A stretch of DNA of 20,316 nucleotides. Source: Gnetum montanum (taxonomy: Eukaryota > Streptophyta > Gnetopsida > Gnetales > Gnetaceae). This document shows, in pieces, positions 1 to 9,199 of this stretch; the first letter of the stretch is position 1, and each line of letters begins with the position of its first letter. The notes beneath the pieces are model-generated. The model was not told where the DNA came from, made no database searches, and worked only from the letters and a program-made list of their open reading frames with translations. The stretch spans positions 1 to 20,316 of the forward strand of contig MNCI01010152.1 in the NCBI GenBank assembly GCA_015680685.1, given 5' to 3'. Made by a program: the position numbers and the translations under genes.

Positions 1-172
1 CAAAAATTCACTATCATTATTATTATTTCATTAACTATGCTTTCTGTTTTAATTAATTTAAATAGGTTCAGCCAAATAGAGTTTGTTTACGGTTTATTTA
101 ACTGCATACCGGCTTCTTTGAATTTGAACGGCGAAGCCAAGAGCCATGCAGACTTTGGAGATAATCATAGAC

Positions 173-188
173 GCGGTGACGTTACCGC
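173..188. promoter_or_regulatory. 16-bp near-palindrome with ACGT core
   Basis: GCGGTGACGTTACCGC reads the same on both strands apart from one mismatched pair. The TGACGT centre is the core bound by plant bZIP (TGA/CREB-like) factors. It sits in the CpG-retaining island. Binding is inferred from the motif only. Confidence 0.3.
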
Positions 189-396
189 CAGCCTCTTAAG
201 AAAACCACTCCATGGTGTTCGTTGATTATTTCGTTGCATATACGATGTAATAAACGGAGAACGCCTTGTTCGAATAAGTCTGGTAGGCATGACATGGCAC
301 TGCAGGACTCGTTTTCATTTTCAAAGTTAGACAGTTGCTTTGTTATTGGTGCTACGTGGGGCCGCGAGCAGGGAGCAAGGATAGTATTAGTTTGCG

Positions 397-415
397 TAGC
401 GGGGTTGACCCGCTA
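397..415. promoter_or_regulatory. Perfect 7-bp inverted repeat around TTGACC
   Basis: Arms TAGCGGG (397-403) and CCCGCTA (409-415) are perfectly complementary and separated by 5 nt. The W-box-like TTGACC (405-410) overlaps loop and right arm. It may be a protein-binding site or a short hairpin; no transcript is evident. Confidence 0.25.
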
Positions 416-750
416 TCAATCTTGTTAGTCCAGCTTGCTTGTTTAACAAATTTTGTTCAAAACAATCCTCACAGTCTTGAATTCTTGACGTCACAACGAA
501 AATAGATGTTGGTTTAATTATTTTACTGGTTTTTATGCTTCCTCACTTTATCCTGTAAAAATTAATAATCACTCTACAAAATCAATATCAATTATAGACT
601 AAATCTTTAATATTTGAAGATATTGGACTATATTAATCATATATAAAAATTCAAAGTTAATTATTTTACTAATAAAAGGTGGTTTAATTGGTTAACCCAT
701 TATTTATCTATTAGAAAAATATGTTAGGTTGGGACATTCAAAGAATCAAA

Positions 751-1078
751 GTCTAGTTAGATCTTAGCCAAAAGTTGAAATTTTAGTTTCAAAACCATTG
801 ATTTTTTGTTAAAAATATGAATTGCAATAAAAGTTATCCCAAATCACCTTGGGATTGCCCAAATTTTAGTAAGGTAACTAATCGTTAAACCAAAGATCAA
901 CTACTGGTTTTCCTAGTAAGATCCTAGTAAAAAGTTGGAAAAATTACTTTCAAAATAATTAATTTTTCATTAAAACTATGAATTTCAATAATAAAAGTTA
1001 TCCCAATGTAACTCAAGGTAAACCAAATTTCAATGTAGCCACTAATTATTAAACCAATGATCAACAATGGGTTTAAAA
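751..1078. repeat. Diverged tandem duplication, two ~164-bp units
   Basis: Unit 1 (about 751-914) and unit 2 (about 911-1078) share collinear anchors at a nearly constant offset: GATC/CTTAG-type starts (761 and 921, offset 160), AAGTTATCCCAA (831 and 995, offset 164) and a TTAAACCAA-GATCAAC block (887 and 1051, offset 164). Small indels explain the offset difference. No coding potential is seen in either copy. Confidence 0.7.
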
Positions 1079-2280
1079 ACACTAATGTGTGCAAAAGATT
1101 ACTAGTTGTCCTTGCACTTAAAGAAAATTCATATTTTGTTAAGTTACACCAAAATATATTAGCTATGTCTTAAAAGAATATATGATTAAAAAGACTCATA
1201 TTTGTTATCAAAGCATTGCTTATTTGGTTACAAGTTATTGATTTAATTTCAAAGGGTATCTTGATATGACAATGTTATGCATAGTTTTGACAAAAGAGTC
1301 AAAAAGCCTTCATATTAATAATAAGGGAAAATATACCATAGTACAAAATGCTGGCTTGCAACGCCAACCATGCAAAACATCCAACTCCAAATATTAACAC
1401 CAAGCTCTCGAGACCAAACCATCATGAACACTAGACCTTAGACCTCCAAAGTAGAACAACCAAAGACTTAATAGGAACAATTACATGACCCCAAGTAGTG
1501 CAAACGATTTGCCATGCACAGGAAACCACACATTTATTGTCAAACAAAAACAAAATAGTATTTATCAACTAAGCTTCATCGCCTGGCCAAGCATTGAAGC
1601 ATACAGGAGCATAAAGCAACCTCACCCAATAGGGCTTTCAAGACTAAGTTTGTAAGGTGGGGATCATTTCGATGGGCCCTTAGCTTGCCCCACATTAATG
1701 CCACCATTATTGATCCAATTCAACTATTCAAAATTTTTTGTATTGAGGCCTTCCTTCTTCTAGACTAGGAATAGGACAACCTTGAAAAACAACACATAGT
1801 CATTTGTCTATGCTATATTCATCATGACATCCTCTTATGCTAAGCCATACCAAACATAAGTTGGGTGATGGTCCCCAATAATTCCTAGGGTCCTATCAAA
1901 AATCCATGGAGTGTAGGACACCATCAAAACACATCAATGTTTCACTAGTTCCTTATCAAGGTTATAGATAAGGTTTATAAGGCATTTTGAGGTCAAAGTT
2001 GGGGAATCAAGATTTGCTAAGGGTTACATGAGGGGGAGGGGTTGCTAGTTGGGTGCAGGGGTGGAAGGTATTAGGACATCATGATTAGGAAGCAAGGATG
2101 GAAAGGGAACATGACTTGGAGAAAAGAAAGGGATGATTAGTGGGATGTGGGGGGTTGGGCTCTTCCTCTGGGTTGCTATCTTAGGATAAGGATCTTTAGG
2201 CTCATTGTGGTTCAAGGTTCTATTAGCATAATTTAGTACACCATGGAATAAACAAATTGAAAGTTGGGGCTAAATTGGAA
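1079..2280. other. Unassigned AT-rich sequence without a gene
   Basis: I see no long open frame, RNA gene or clear repeat here. The minus strand between about 1320 and 1860 has a patchy protein-like look, but frames break every few dozen bases and I could not match it to a reverse transcriptase or any other family. Purine-rich, G-rich text at 2010-2160 is not organised as a repeat. Confidence 0.5.
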
Positions 2281-3175
2281 TATTAAGAAATGGTGAATAC
2301 GAATAATGTAAAAGCACCAAGAAGAAATCTTAATAAAGTGATTAGATTCATTTAGAGTAAATTAGTATTAAAAATTAGAATTTATTGGAGATGAAAGCTT
2401 AAGAAAAATTTCAGCTTTTGTTAAGTAATGAAAGGTAGAATTATAAGTTGAAGATTCTAAACTAATTTCAAGATTTAGCAAAGCAAAGCATAAGTTAAAT
2501 TGATTATAGCTATGATGGTAATAAAGTTAAGAGTTAAGTGATGACTTTAAAAAACATGGAATTGTAAAAAGGGCTTAACATATACAGTGCATTATATGCA
2601 TAAGTCTTAGGTTCAAGTTATAGTATAAGTTATATCATTAAATTTATAGAGCTTAAGTTAAGATCTTGCTCTCTAAAGATAAGCTTAATTTTTGAAAGAG
2701 CTCAAAGGTTAAAGACCAAGGCTATTTTATAATGAAAGTGCATATTTTGAAAAAGATTAAAATGCTAGAAGTCACATTTGGAGTATTCTCAATCATTTTA
2801 AGTAATATAGTAGTAAGAAGATTAAAAATAAAAAATAATTGCTTAATAAATTTATAATCCTGCCCAAAAAAATATGGTGGGGCTAACAAGAGCTTATATT
2901 TGAAAAAGCATTAAGAAGAGCTTATTAGTGCAAAAGCTTAAGAAGGAAGAAAGCTAGGAATTCATTACAATCATTTTGTGGAACTTGAAACTAGTTCTAC
3001 CAAGCTTTTTACCACATAATCTTATTTAAGAAAAAGGAGCATCATCACCAAGTTAGCTTAAGAAGAAAGTGCTAAAGTAAGTGACTAGAACCCATTGCTA
3101 GTTTTAAAAAGCTTAGCTTATAAAAGAGTGTCATCTCCATGTCAACTTAACCAACAAATAGGATTGAAATTCAAT
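2281..3175. repeat. Purine-biased region with many AGCTTA/AGCTTAAG motifs
   Basis: The + strand is strongly A/G biased and AGCTTA or AGCTTAAG recurs about nine times (for example near 2395, 2640, 2895, 2915, 2925, 3054 and 3110), often followed by AAG-rich text. Spacing is irregular, so this is at best a very degenerate repeat or a purine-biased non-coding part of an old element. No open frame of note. Confidence 0.3.
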
Positions 3176-3599
3176 TCTGTAGAGCTATTCTATTGAGGTT
3201 TTCATCACATTCGATGAGCGAGAATACCCCTATGCTCAACCATATGAATCACTAGGCGTTCATGCGTGATCTAGTAGAATTTTTTTGACCCTTTGTTTTC
3301 TAGTACACTAGCCTCTACAAAGTGAACTTGTCCAAATAGTCATTCATGGTCTTCCCAATTACACTTATGATATGCAAAGGTATAGTTAAGTGTAATTGAG
3401 GTGTATGATTTTTATTATTTTTATGTTTTATGTTTTGGTTTCTTAAAATATAAGAATGAAAGGAATGAAGTAAATTAATTGATAATTTAATCTAACTAAC
3501 TAACCAATGTCTAACTAATCCTAACATAAACATCTAATCCCACTTTTCGTACACATCCTAAACACATATAATGCTGCTGGGATTATCAAGCGTCATGCA
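3176..3599. other. Unassigned AT-rich sequence
   Basis: No gene or repeat is recognised. It may include the outer end of the minus-strand LTR-like region that follows, but I could not find a TG/CA terminus or a target-site duplication. Confidence 0.4.
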
Positions 3600-4054
3600 C
3601 ATGTTTGAAGCGATCATACTTATGTGCTTAATTAATTACTATTTAATCTAGATTAATCTAGCTTAATTTAGTTTAATTTCTGTGAATTACTTAAAAGCAT
3701 TAAATAAAATTCTTGCAAACATTGAATGCATAGAAAATATTTAATTTAGCAAAAGTACTGCAAGGTTTATTAGAAAGCTTATTTTTATTGCTACACACAC
3801 TGTCGCGCTCAAGTACAACAATGCTCGAATAAAGATCCATACACTCAATGACTCTTGCTACAGGCTCTTGGGAAAATATTCTTACTCTAGGGAAGAAAAA
3901 CTACAAGAGCTCTACTTCACTATGATAAATATTTCCATAAATATGATGGGTGAGTGCATATTTATAGGTGAAAATAGACACTACGTTGATGGGGCCTAAT
4001 AGACGAGGCCTAGTTGATAGGGCCCAGTCAACCTAGCCAATCTACAATTCATCA
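3600..4054 (-). mobile_element. LTR-like region (3' side) of a minus-strand element
   Basis: Read on the minus strand, this region follows sequence typical of the 3' end of plant gypsy internal regions: GCTTGAGGATGAG (4089-4077), then a degenerate purine tract TTTTGAGGATATGATGAA (4065-4048) that would be the polypurine tract and the TG start of the LTR. Next come GGCCTAGTTGA-type inverted motifs (about 4033-3985), a TATA box, and an AT-rich transcribed part. The outer border is not defined and the partner at 7.06-7.64 kb is too diverged to align by eye, so this could also be a solo or unrelated LTR. Confidence 0.4.
3959..3966 (-). promoter_or_regulatory. TATA box of the minus-strand LTR-like region
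   Basis: TATAAATA on the minus strand, in the context CACCTATAAATATGCAC, about 90 bp inside the proposed LTR start. Position and context fit a U3 promoter; no transcript data are available. Confidence 0.45.
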
Positions 4055-4285
4055 TATCCTCAAAATTGAATGATAACTCATCCTCAAGCTCTTTACAAAT
4101 TTGGGAAGGTATGGAATTATTGACTAACAATAGACATATGATAAACACAAACAAACACTAGGTGTCCAAGTGTACAAATATATGATCATTACAAAATTTT
4201 CTAGTGTTTAGGACTACAAAATTGAACAACAAGATAAAATTTGACAAACACAATTCCTCTAATGGCATGAATATAAGGAAGAAGA

Positions 4286-7040
4286 TTAAATGGTCCCAAG
4301 TAGTGGAGGCTCTTGACATTCCAAAGGACCTTCTCCTACTTTAGGTGCATGCAATGGTTGAAGCTGTTGTGGTTGTTCTACTATAGTGGCAACTTCCGAT
4401 GGAAGATAAAAGGCATCTAACAATGCTTTCATCTTCTTCTCCTTACTCTTGGGATCATGCGTGGTCCACACGGCTTTGCCAATGTGGGCCAGAATGGGCA
4501 CATCCCAAGGATAGGGCATTGTTGAAAAAAGCTCCTTGACATTAACAAACTGACAGCAAATTGTTTGTGTTCGATGTCAAATTCCTTGATTGCGTTCTAT
4601 AATTCTTGGTAATCATTCATTATTCTAGCTAGGTTCCCAACAATTGATCTTTGATTAGTGAACCTTGCCTTGAGAACTTTGAGTTTAGCATTTCTAGTCT
4701 CAAGCTTTTGCTTGGTTTCCTTGTGGTGTTTAAACTCTACCTTGTATAGAAAGTACGAGATGGCCACCTATTTTTCTAACTCTGAGCACGACCATCTAGC
4801 AGTGAGCATTGCCAGGTTTGCATATCAGAGATTGGTGAGCTCCATGTATTCTATTATTTCTTCAATCTCCAACTCCTTCATGTAGATATCCACTTTGTTG
4901 TAGGCATCTATCCCATCAATGATAGGTTTTCATACCTCTTTTGCTTATTGGAGTTACTAAAGGATCTCATTAACTTTTCCTTAGCCATTTGATGTGTTTT
5001 TCATTAACATCTTTTTGTAGGCCAACTTGATCTCTGTAGTGGCTCTTAACTCTCTCAAATTTGAGAGCCTCATTTTTTAAGTGGCAATCTCAATCGTAGA
5101 TTTTTGGCGTAAGGTGTGGACTTCCTCCATAGAGAGATTTATATTCTTTGTTGCCAATATCCTAAGCTCAATGTTCACCTTGGCTAGCTAATCCTACTAT
5201 TTATGGATGAATTCTTGCATTTTCTATTTCTGCACATCAACATTTCACAGGTGATGATTCTTTGTGATCAACATCTCATTCTTTAGGTGCATCTAGACTT
5301 AGTCCTTTTCAATTGAATATGTCTTGGCCACGACCATGAACTAGTCAAAAATGGCTATTACCATCCCCGCATCAACTTTTGTAAGTCTATCTTGAAGCTA
5401 TTAAAAAAATTCATCTCTTATTAATGCAAGATTAGGAAGCGTGAGATCAGTAAGGTAGGTTCTTAATTCAGCAACCTCCACGGCCAAGCATTGGTTTTGT
5501 ACTTCGGCCATTTTGAGTTACCCTTCTAGAAGGATGCATTTTCCCTTTGCTTCAAGAAGCTCTAACTGGGTTGTGATGATGTTATTAGTCTAGCGATTCT
5601 TCATGCTAGGATACACTCAATTAGCCACTAACAATCCCTACAGATGTTTGAACATCTCTAAGTGCAGAAACATCTGGTGCATATGCCGTAGGTGTGTTCA
5701 GCAACCACTTCTGCTATTGTCTTCTATCCTTGGTGTTACATCACCAAGACAATTGCCTCCTTTCCCTCCTCCAAGAACACTGAAATGGTAGTGGCATTCT
5801 CAAATATTTCTAGGAATTTCTATTATTGCAAGAGAGACACCATTACCTCTCAGGCACTAGGATTTGACCTCGCGAGTAGCTGCATTCATTCGGTTGAGAA
5901 TGTTGGCCCATCTCCCTCCATATGATTAATTATTTAAGCCACTTCATTGAGGTAACTCATTGTAGGATGGTACATAAATGGATCCCTACCAATTGTTCTT
6001 GCGTAGCTCCTACTCACATAAGAGCTACTCTCAAATCTCATGTAGGTGTTCAATGGTTGCATGGGCCTCTAGCATTAGTTCCTAAGTGGGTGGTGGAGGT
6101 GGTGATTGCTACTTCTCTTCTTTGGACATGGTAGGAGTCTTATCTTTCATCATCTCAAACCAAGAGGCAACAAGAGTATGTCTGATTGTGTCATTCGCAT
6201 AGTGGACTATCCCTGCCCTCTTACAGAGTTTTCTAATAAGGCATGGAAATGGTAGGGTTTTTCTTCCACGTTCATTTTCCTTGAAACACTTTTCCATCTT
6301 TAGATATATTAACTATGGAAGGTTAACAAGAAATTTTTAGCTTAAAGTAGCACATGCTTGGGCAGAAAAAGCAATCATGTTGCTAGGCATCATCATTAAA
6401 TTGAGGTGATAAGCTACTATTTTGAAATATATGCATCAAACTTCTTGTGATCAACCCCATAACATCATTGGGTCCACTTCCTTTTTTCCTATGGATCTAC
6501 ATGTGTGGAAATTTTTGCTAGATGGGTTCTAGAATCAGGAAAAGCAAGAGCGTACACAATAGCTACTACCAAGTAGGACACCTGAATGTCCTTGATTCTC
6601 ATAGTAGTTCCTACATTTTTGTTGTTCTAGAAGAGATATGTCTCTCCCATGTACCACTCCCCAATAGAAGTGATGATTGGCCACATGGAAGAGTTTTGCA
6701 ACTACATCTTGACTTTTGGTGGAGCATTTTCTAAGAATGGCCCAAAGTTCAATTCTTGTAGAACTGAGCATTAGACATCACGAGGCTTGATCATGTCAAG
6801 GTAGGCTTGTGTCAATGTTACCTCAAGTCTTGGTATGGGTCTTGTGCCTCTCCTCTTTGAGATTGTTTAGTCACAGCCTCTTCCTCAAGAATCTATCCAA
6901 TAGATTTCACTTTAGGCTCCTCTTGAAGAGGTTCCATTGTGTGAGTTTTTGTTGGCTACTATTGGGCTTTTTCCTACTATTCCCTTCTAGCTTTGGATCA
7001 TTTGTCCATTAGTTGTGATGATCCTCCTTCGTGCAACCAT
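4286..7040 (-). pseudogene. Broken ~900-codon ORF1-like protein of a minus-strand retroelement
   Basis: Reading leftwards from an ATG at 7040, which opens with a basic MVARRR stretch, coding can be followed to a stop at about 4286 through several frame changes and many in-frame stops, mostly TAG/TAA where CAG/CAA is likely. The first ~300 codons look globular. They contain the block FPCLIRKLCKRAGI (about 6250-6210), which resembles the end of the 'putative plant transposon protein' domain common in plant LTR-element ORFs; that match is from memory. A proline run (about 6090) and then ~500 codons of Leu/Lys/Glu/Gln heptad-like text (about 5500-4550) suggest a long coiled coil. No protease, reverse transcriptase or integrase motifs are visible, so the element would be non-autonomous or this is an extra ORF. 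Function is unknown; a Gag-like structural role is a guess. Confidence 0.5.
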
Positions 7041-7042
7041 TT

Positions 7043-7055
7043 TGGTATTGGTACC
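7043..7055 (-). other. Possible primer-binding site of the minus-strand element
   Basis: TGGTACCAATACC on the minus strand starts like the initiator-Met primer-binding site of plant retroelements (TGGTATCAGAGC): seven of the first eight bases match, then the match fades. It lies between the LTR-like region and the ATG at 7040, where a PBS should be. Decay or chance are both possible. Confidence 0.25.
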
Positions 7056-7057
7056 AT

Positions 7058-7640
7058 ATGTGATCACAACATGACCAAGGATTAGCATTTAATGTGTAAC
7101 TTGAAACAATTAGGATACCTTATGTCTTTGAGAAAGTTACATCTAGCTAGGTTGTGATTATGGCCAATTTTCTCATTTCAATTATTATTTTATTCTTAAT
7201 TAATTTTAGATTTACGAGAGTTTGTTGGAAGGGTTAAACTCTCAAGAATTGATGGTTTAATGTTGTTATATTCATTAACCCTTTGGGGGAGTTAGAAAAA
7301 ATTTTGAAAAATTTTCATCAAAAACCTTATGGTTTGTGAGCCCCATGATTAAGAGCTTACCTCCAATAGCTACAGGATTGGAGAACAAAGTGATTTGAAT
7401 AAACGGTGTGAAAGTTATGGGCTCTGGAAGGTTTTGGCCTCTAGAAAATTACAAAAAATTCCCTCTCATTTTGAAGCAAATGAAAAAAAAATTTCAAAGT
7501 GTTGGGTGGTATTTATTGCATTGACTAGGCCTAGTCAACGTAGCTAGCCATGTCAACTAGGCCTTGTCGATGTGACTATTGACCACCATTAACTTTGTCA
7601 AAAGTAATGAAAAATAAGGATTTCTTGCATGAAATGAGGG
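7058..7640 (-). mobile_element. LTR-like region (5' side) of the minus-strand element
   Basis: On the minus strand the order is: TTGAC-containing palindrome (7538-7521), a TATA-like AATAAATA (7517-7510), about 450 bp of non-coding AT-rich sequence, then the PBS-like site and the start of the broken ORF. This mirrors the 3' side at 3.6-4.05 kb, which also has GGCCTAGTYRAC motifs just upstream of its TATA box. Direct base-by-base similarity between the two is weak, so the pairing is tentative. Confidence 0.35.
7521..7538. promoter_or_regulatory. Perfect 18-bp palindrome with two inverted TTGACT boxes
   Basis: TTGACTAGGCCTAGTCAA is a perfect palindrome. Each half starts with TTGACT, a W-box (WRKY site) core. 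A related GTCAACTAGGCC follows at 7552-7563. It sits immediately next to the TATA-like site of the minus-strand LTR-like region. Confidence 0.4.
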
Positions 7641-8400
7641 TCAATTGAAAGTCCAAAAAGCCATGAACATGATGAAAATATTAGAAGAGGATGTGGAAGT
7701 TCAGAAAATGAAGAAATAATTTGAGAATGAGATTTGATGAAGAAAAATGCCTTAAGGAGCACACAGTTAAATGAATGATGTAGTGCACAAAAGATTTGAT
7801 TATGAAAAAATCTAAGAGTAAGTAGCTTAACTAACCAAACCACATGATATGCAAGTGGGTCCTCTCCATAGCAACACATGCCCTTTTTTACCCTTGCATA
7901 ACATCAACTAAGGAGTCCATGGGCCCCATAGTTGATTAATGGTTACAAAAAGTTAAGGACTAAACCCAAAGAATCTATTTAGGAATTTTGACACATCAAA
8001 CTAAGACATTGGACGAAAACATGGACAATTGACAATGAGGTGAGTTATGAAAGAATTAATGGATGAGGGAGAGAGTGTAATGAAGTTCTCAGTCCTAGTC
8101 ACATGAAGTCCCTTGTGGAATGTGTTGTTAAATGACCCAATAGAGTCCAACCTTAGTCCAGACCAAAACCAACCACTTTTAGTAACTATGCATTGCCACT
8201 CCATGGACAACCATCATTTCTTATTTGAGAAGAAAAGAAAAGTAGGAAGTGAGGAAGAACCTTATGAAACATCACAAAATTTTGCATGTTATAACTAATC
8301 TTCCTCATGTAACTTTCACCCCATGGAACTCAAGGTAAAATTTCATTGTAAATGTCAAAATTGTAAGTCACAATGGGAAATTTCACATACTTTATACTTT
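7641..8400. other. Unassigned sequence between the two elements
   Basis: No gene is supported. Open frames up to 93 codons exist on the minus strand but read as Phe/Leu/Ser-rich text typical of AT-rich non-coding DNA. The left border of the + strand LTR probably lies in or just right of this interval; I could not place it. Confidence 0.4.
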
Positions 8401-8481
8401 TGGGGCTGAAAAATGCCTCATAAGTGGTCAAAGCCTCATTCCCCAAGTGAAAAAAGTCATCTAGTGTCTATATTTGTGCTT

Positions 8482-8509
8482 GGGGGTGGGGGGGTTTGTG
8501 TGGGGTGGG
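8482..8509 (+). other. Potential G-quadruplex run
   Basis: Four G-tracts of 5, 7, 4 and 3 bases are separated by loops of 1, 7 and 1 nt, satisfying the usual G3+N1-7 rule on the + strand. It lies about 540 bp upstream of the TATA box of the Tat element. Confidence 0.6.
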
Positions 8510-8624
8510 TGGATGTTGGTGGGGCAAATCAAAAATTCCTTCTGGAAAGCCAAAAATGCAATTTGATGGGTTTTATGGGGGGTAGACATTTTTCTACACT
8601 AAAAACACATGCAAGGAGTAGATC

Positions 8625-8850
8625 TCACCTACCCTAGCATGGAAGGGTGGGGGGTTTAAAAACTTTTCCCCCTTCAACATGGAAACCAAAGACACATTTT
8701 GGAAACTTTCCCTTTAAATTACAAACCGCTAGCGTGGAAGGTGCAAGAACCAAAATTCATCAAGTTAGGCACTTCAATGTTGACCAACCACTTCAACAAG
8801 CATTGTGGAGAGCTCAATGTGGAAAATTCATTTGCAACATGGAAGGAGTG
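8625..8850 (+). repeat. Satellite-related motifs in the LTR-like region
   Basis: CCTAGCATGGAAG followed by a G-run, AACATGGAAACC, TAGCGTGGAAGG, AATGTGGAAAA and AACATGGAAGG recur here at short intervals. These are the same signature motifs as the units at 14.9-17.4 kb, although no full unit can be aligned by eye. Confidence 0.4.
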
Positions 8851-8854
8851 CCCT

Positions 8855-8912
8855 AGTTACTATTTTTAGTAAATAGAATGGCCATGGGTGAAGCAGTTAC
8901 TATTTTTAGTAA
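8855..8912. repeat. Two exact 18-bp direct repeats, each a small hairpin
   Basis: AGTTACTATTTTTAGTAA occurs at 8855-8872 and again at 8895-8912. Within each, TTACTA and TAGTAA form a perfect inverted repeat around TTTT. A 13-base part of it is found again at 14654-14666. Confidence 0.75.
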
Positions 8913-9052
8913 TCCCCCAAATTTGGGTGCCCATTTCACCCAAATTTGACAGCCAATTTGCAGCAAAATTACATCAAATTTGCAGCCATTTCACAACCAA
9001 GTTACATCCCAAACATAGCCAATTTGTAGCCCCATTCATGGCCCAAAGACCC

Positions 9053-9060
9053 TATAAAAG
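9053..9060 (+). promoter_or_regulatory. TATA box of the Tat element
   Basis: TATAAAAG in the context GACCCTATAAAAGCC is a close match to the plant consensus. It lies 140-150 bp before the first gag codons, which predicts transcription start near 9085. Confidence 0.55.
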
Positions 9061-9093
9061 CCAAACTCCAACACTATTTACAAGGTTCCACAT

Positions 9094-9160
9094 TTTTGAC
9101 AAGTTCCAAATTTTTTGACAACATTGAGCAATTTTGACAAAGTGGAGCATATTTTGACAA
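9094..9160 (+). repeat. Four TTTTGACAA boxes at 19-20-bp spacing
   Basis: TTTTGACAA is exact at 9094-9102, 9113-9121, 9132-9140 and 9152-9160, giving spacings of 19, 19 and 20 bp. The sequence between boxes differs, so only the box is conserved. The boxes lie at or just after the predicted transcription start and contain the TTGAC core of WRKY sites. Confidence 0.7.
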
Positions 9161-9199
9161 GAAAATTCTCACTCATATTTTGATTTTCTAGCTTCTTAG

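Larger units (their letters stand above)
1..450. other. CpG-containing island of unknown nature, possibly flank of a host gene
   Basis: This stretch differs from everything to its right: it is richer in G+C and keeps many CpG dinucleotides, whereas the rest of the window has few. It contains two dyad-symmetric sites (173-188 and 397-415, listed separately), several ACGT cores and a TTGACC box. Short open frames exist on the + strand (62 codons from 37, 68 codons from 222), but neither shows a recognisable motif. A pyrimidine-poor AG at about 77 could be a splice acceptor but is weak. It may be promoter or exon sequence of a gene lying to the left. I cannot name a product. Confidence 0.35.

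Noticed and set aside
1320-1860. Possible LINE reverse transcriptase remnant on the minus strand
   Set aside because: A few protein-like phrases are visible, but no conserved motif could be followed for more than about 15 residues and frames break constantly.
7598-7879. 93-codon minus-strand frame
   Set aside because: Phe/Leu/His/Ser-rich text without motif in AT-rich non-coding DNA next to an LTR-like region.
3400-8000. Definite paired LTRs of a minus-strand element
   Set aside because: Architecture and promoter words match, but I could not align the two regions convincingly or find TG/CA ends and a target-site duplication, so they are listed only as LTR-like.
1008-8345. 13-mer AACTCAAGGTAAA shared between about 1008 and about 8326
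   Set aside because: Flanking similarity is short and the words are AT-rich; it may be chance.
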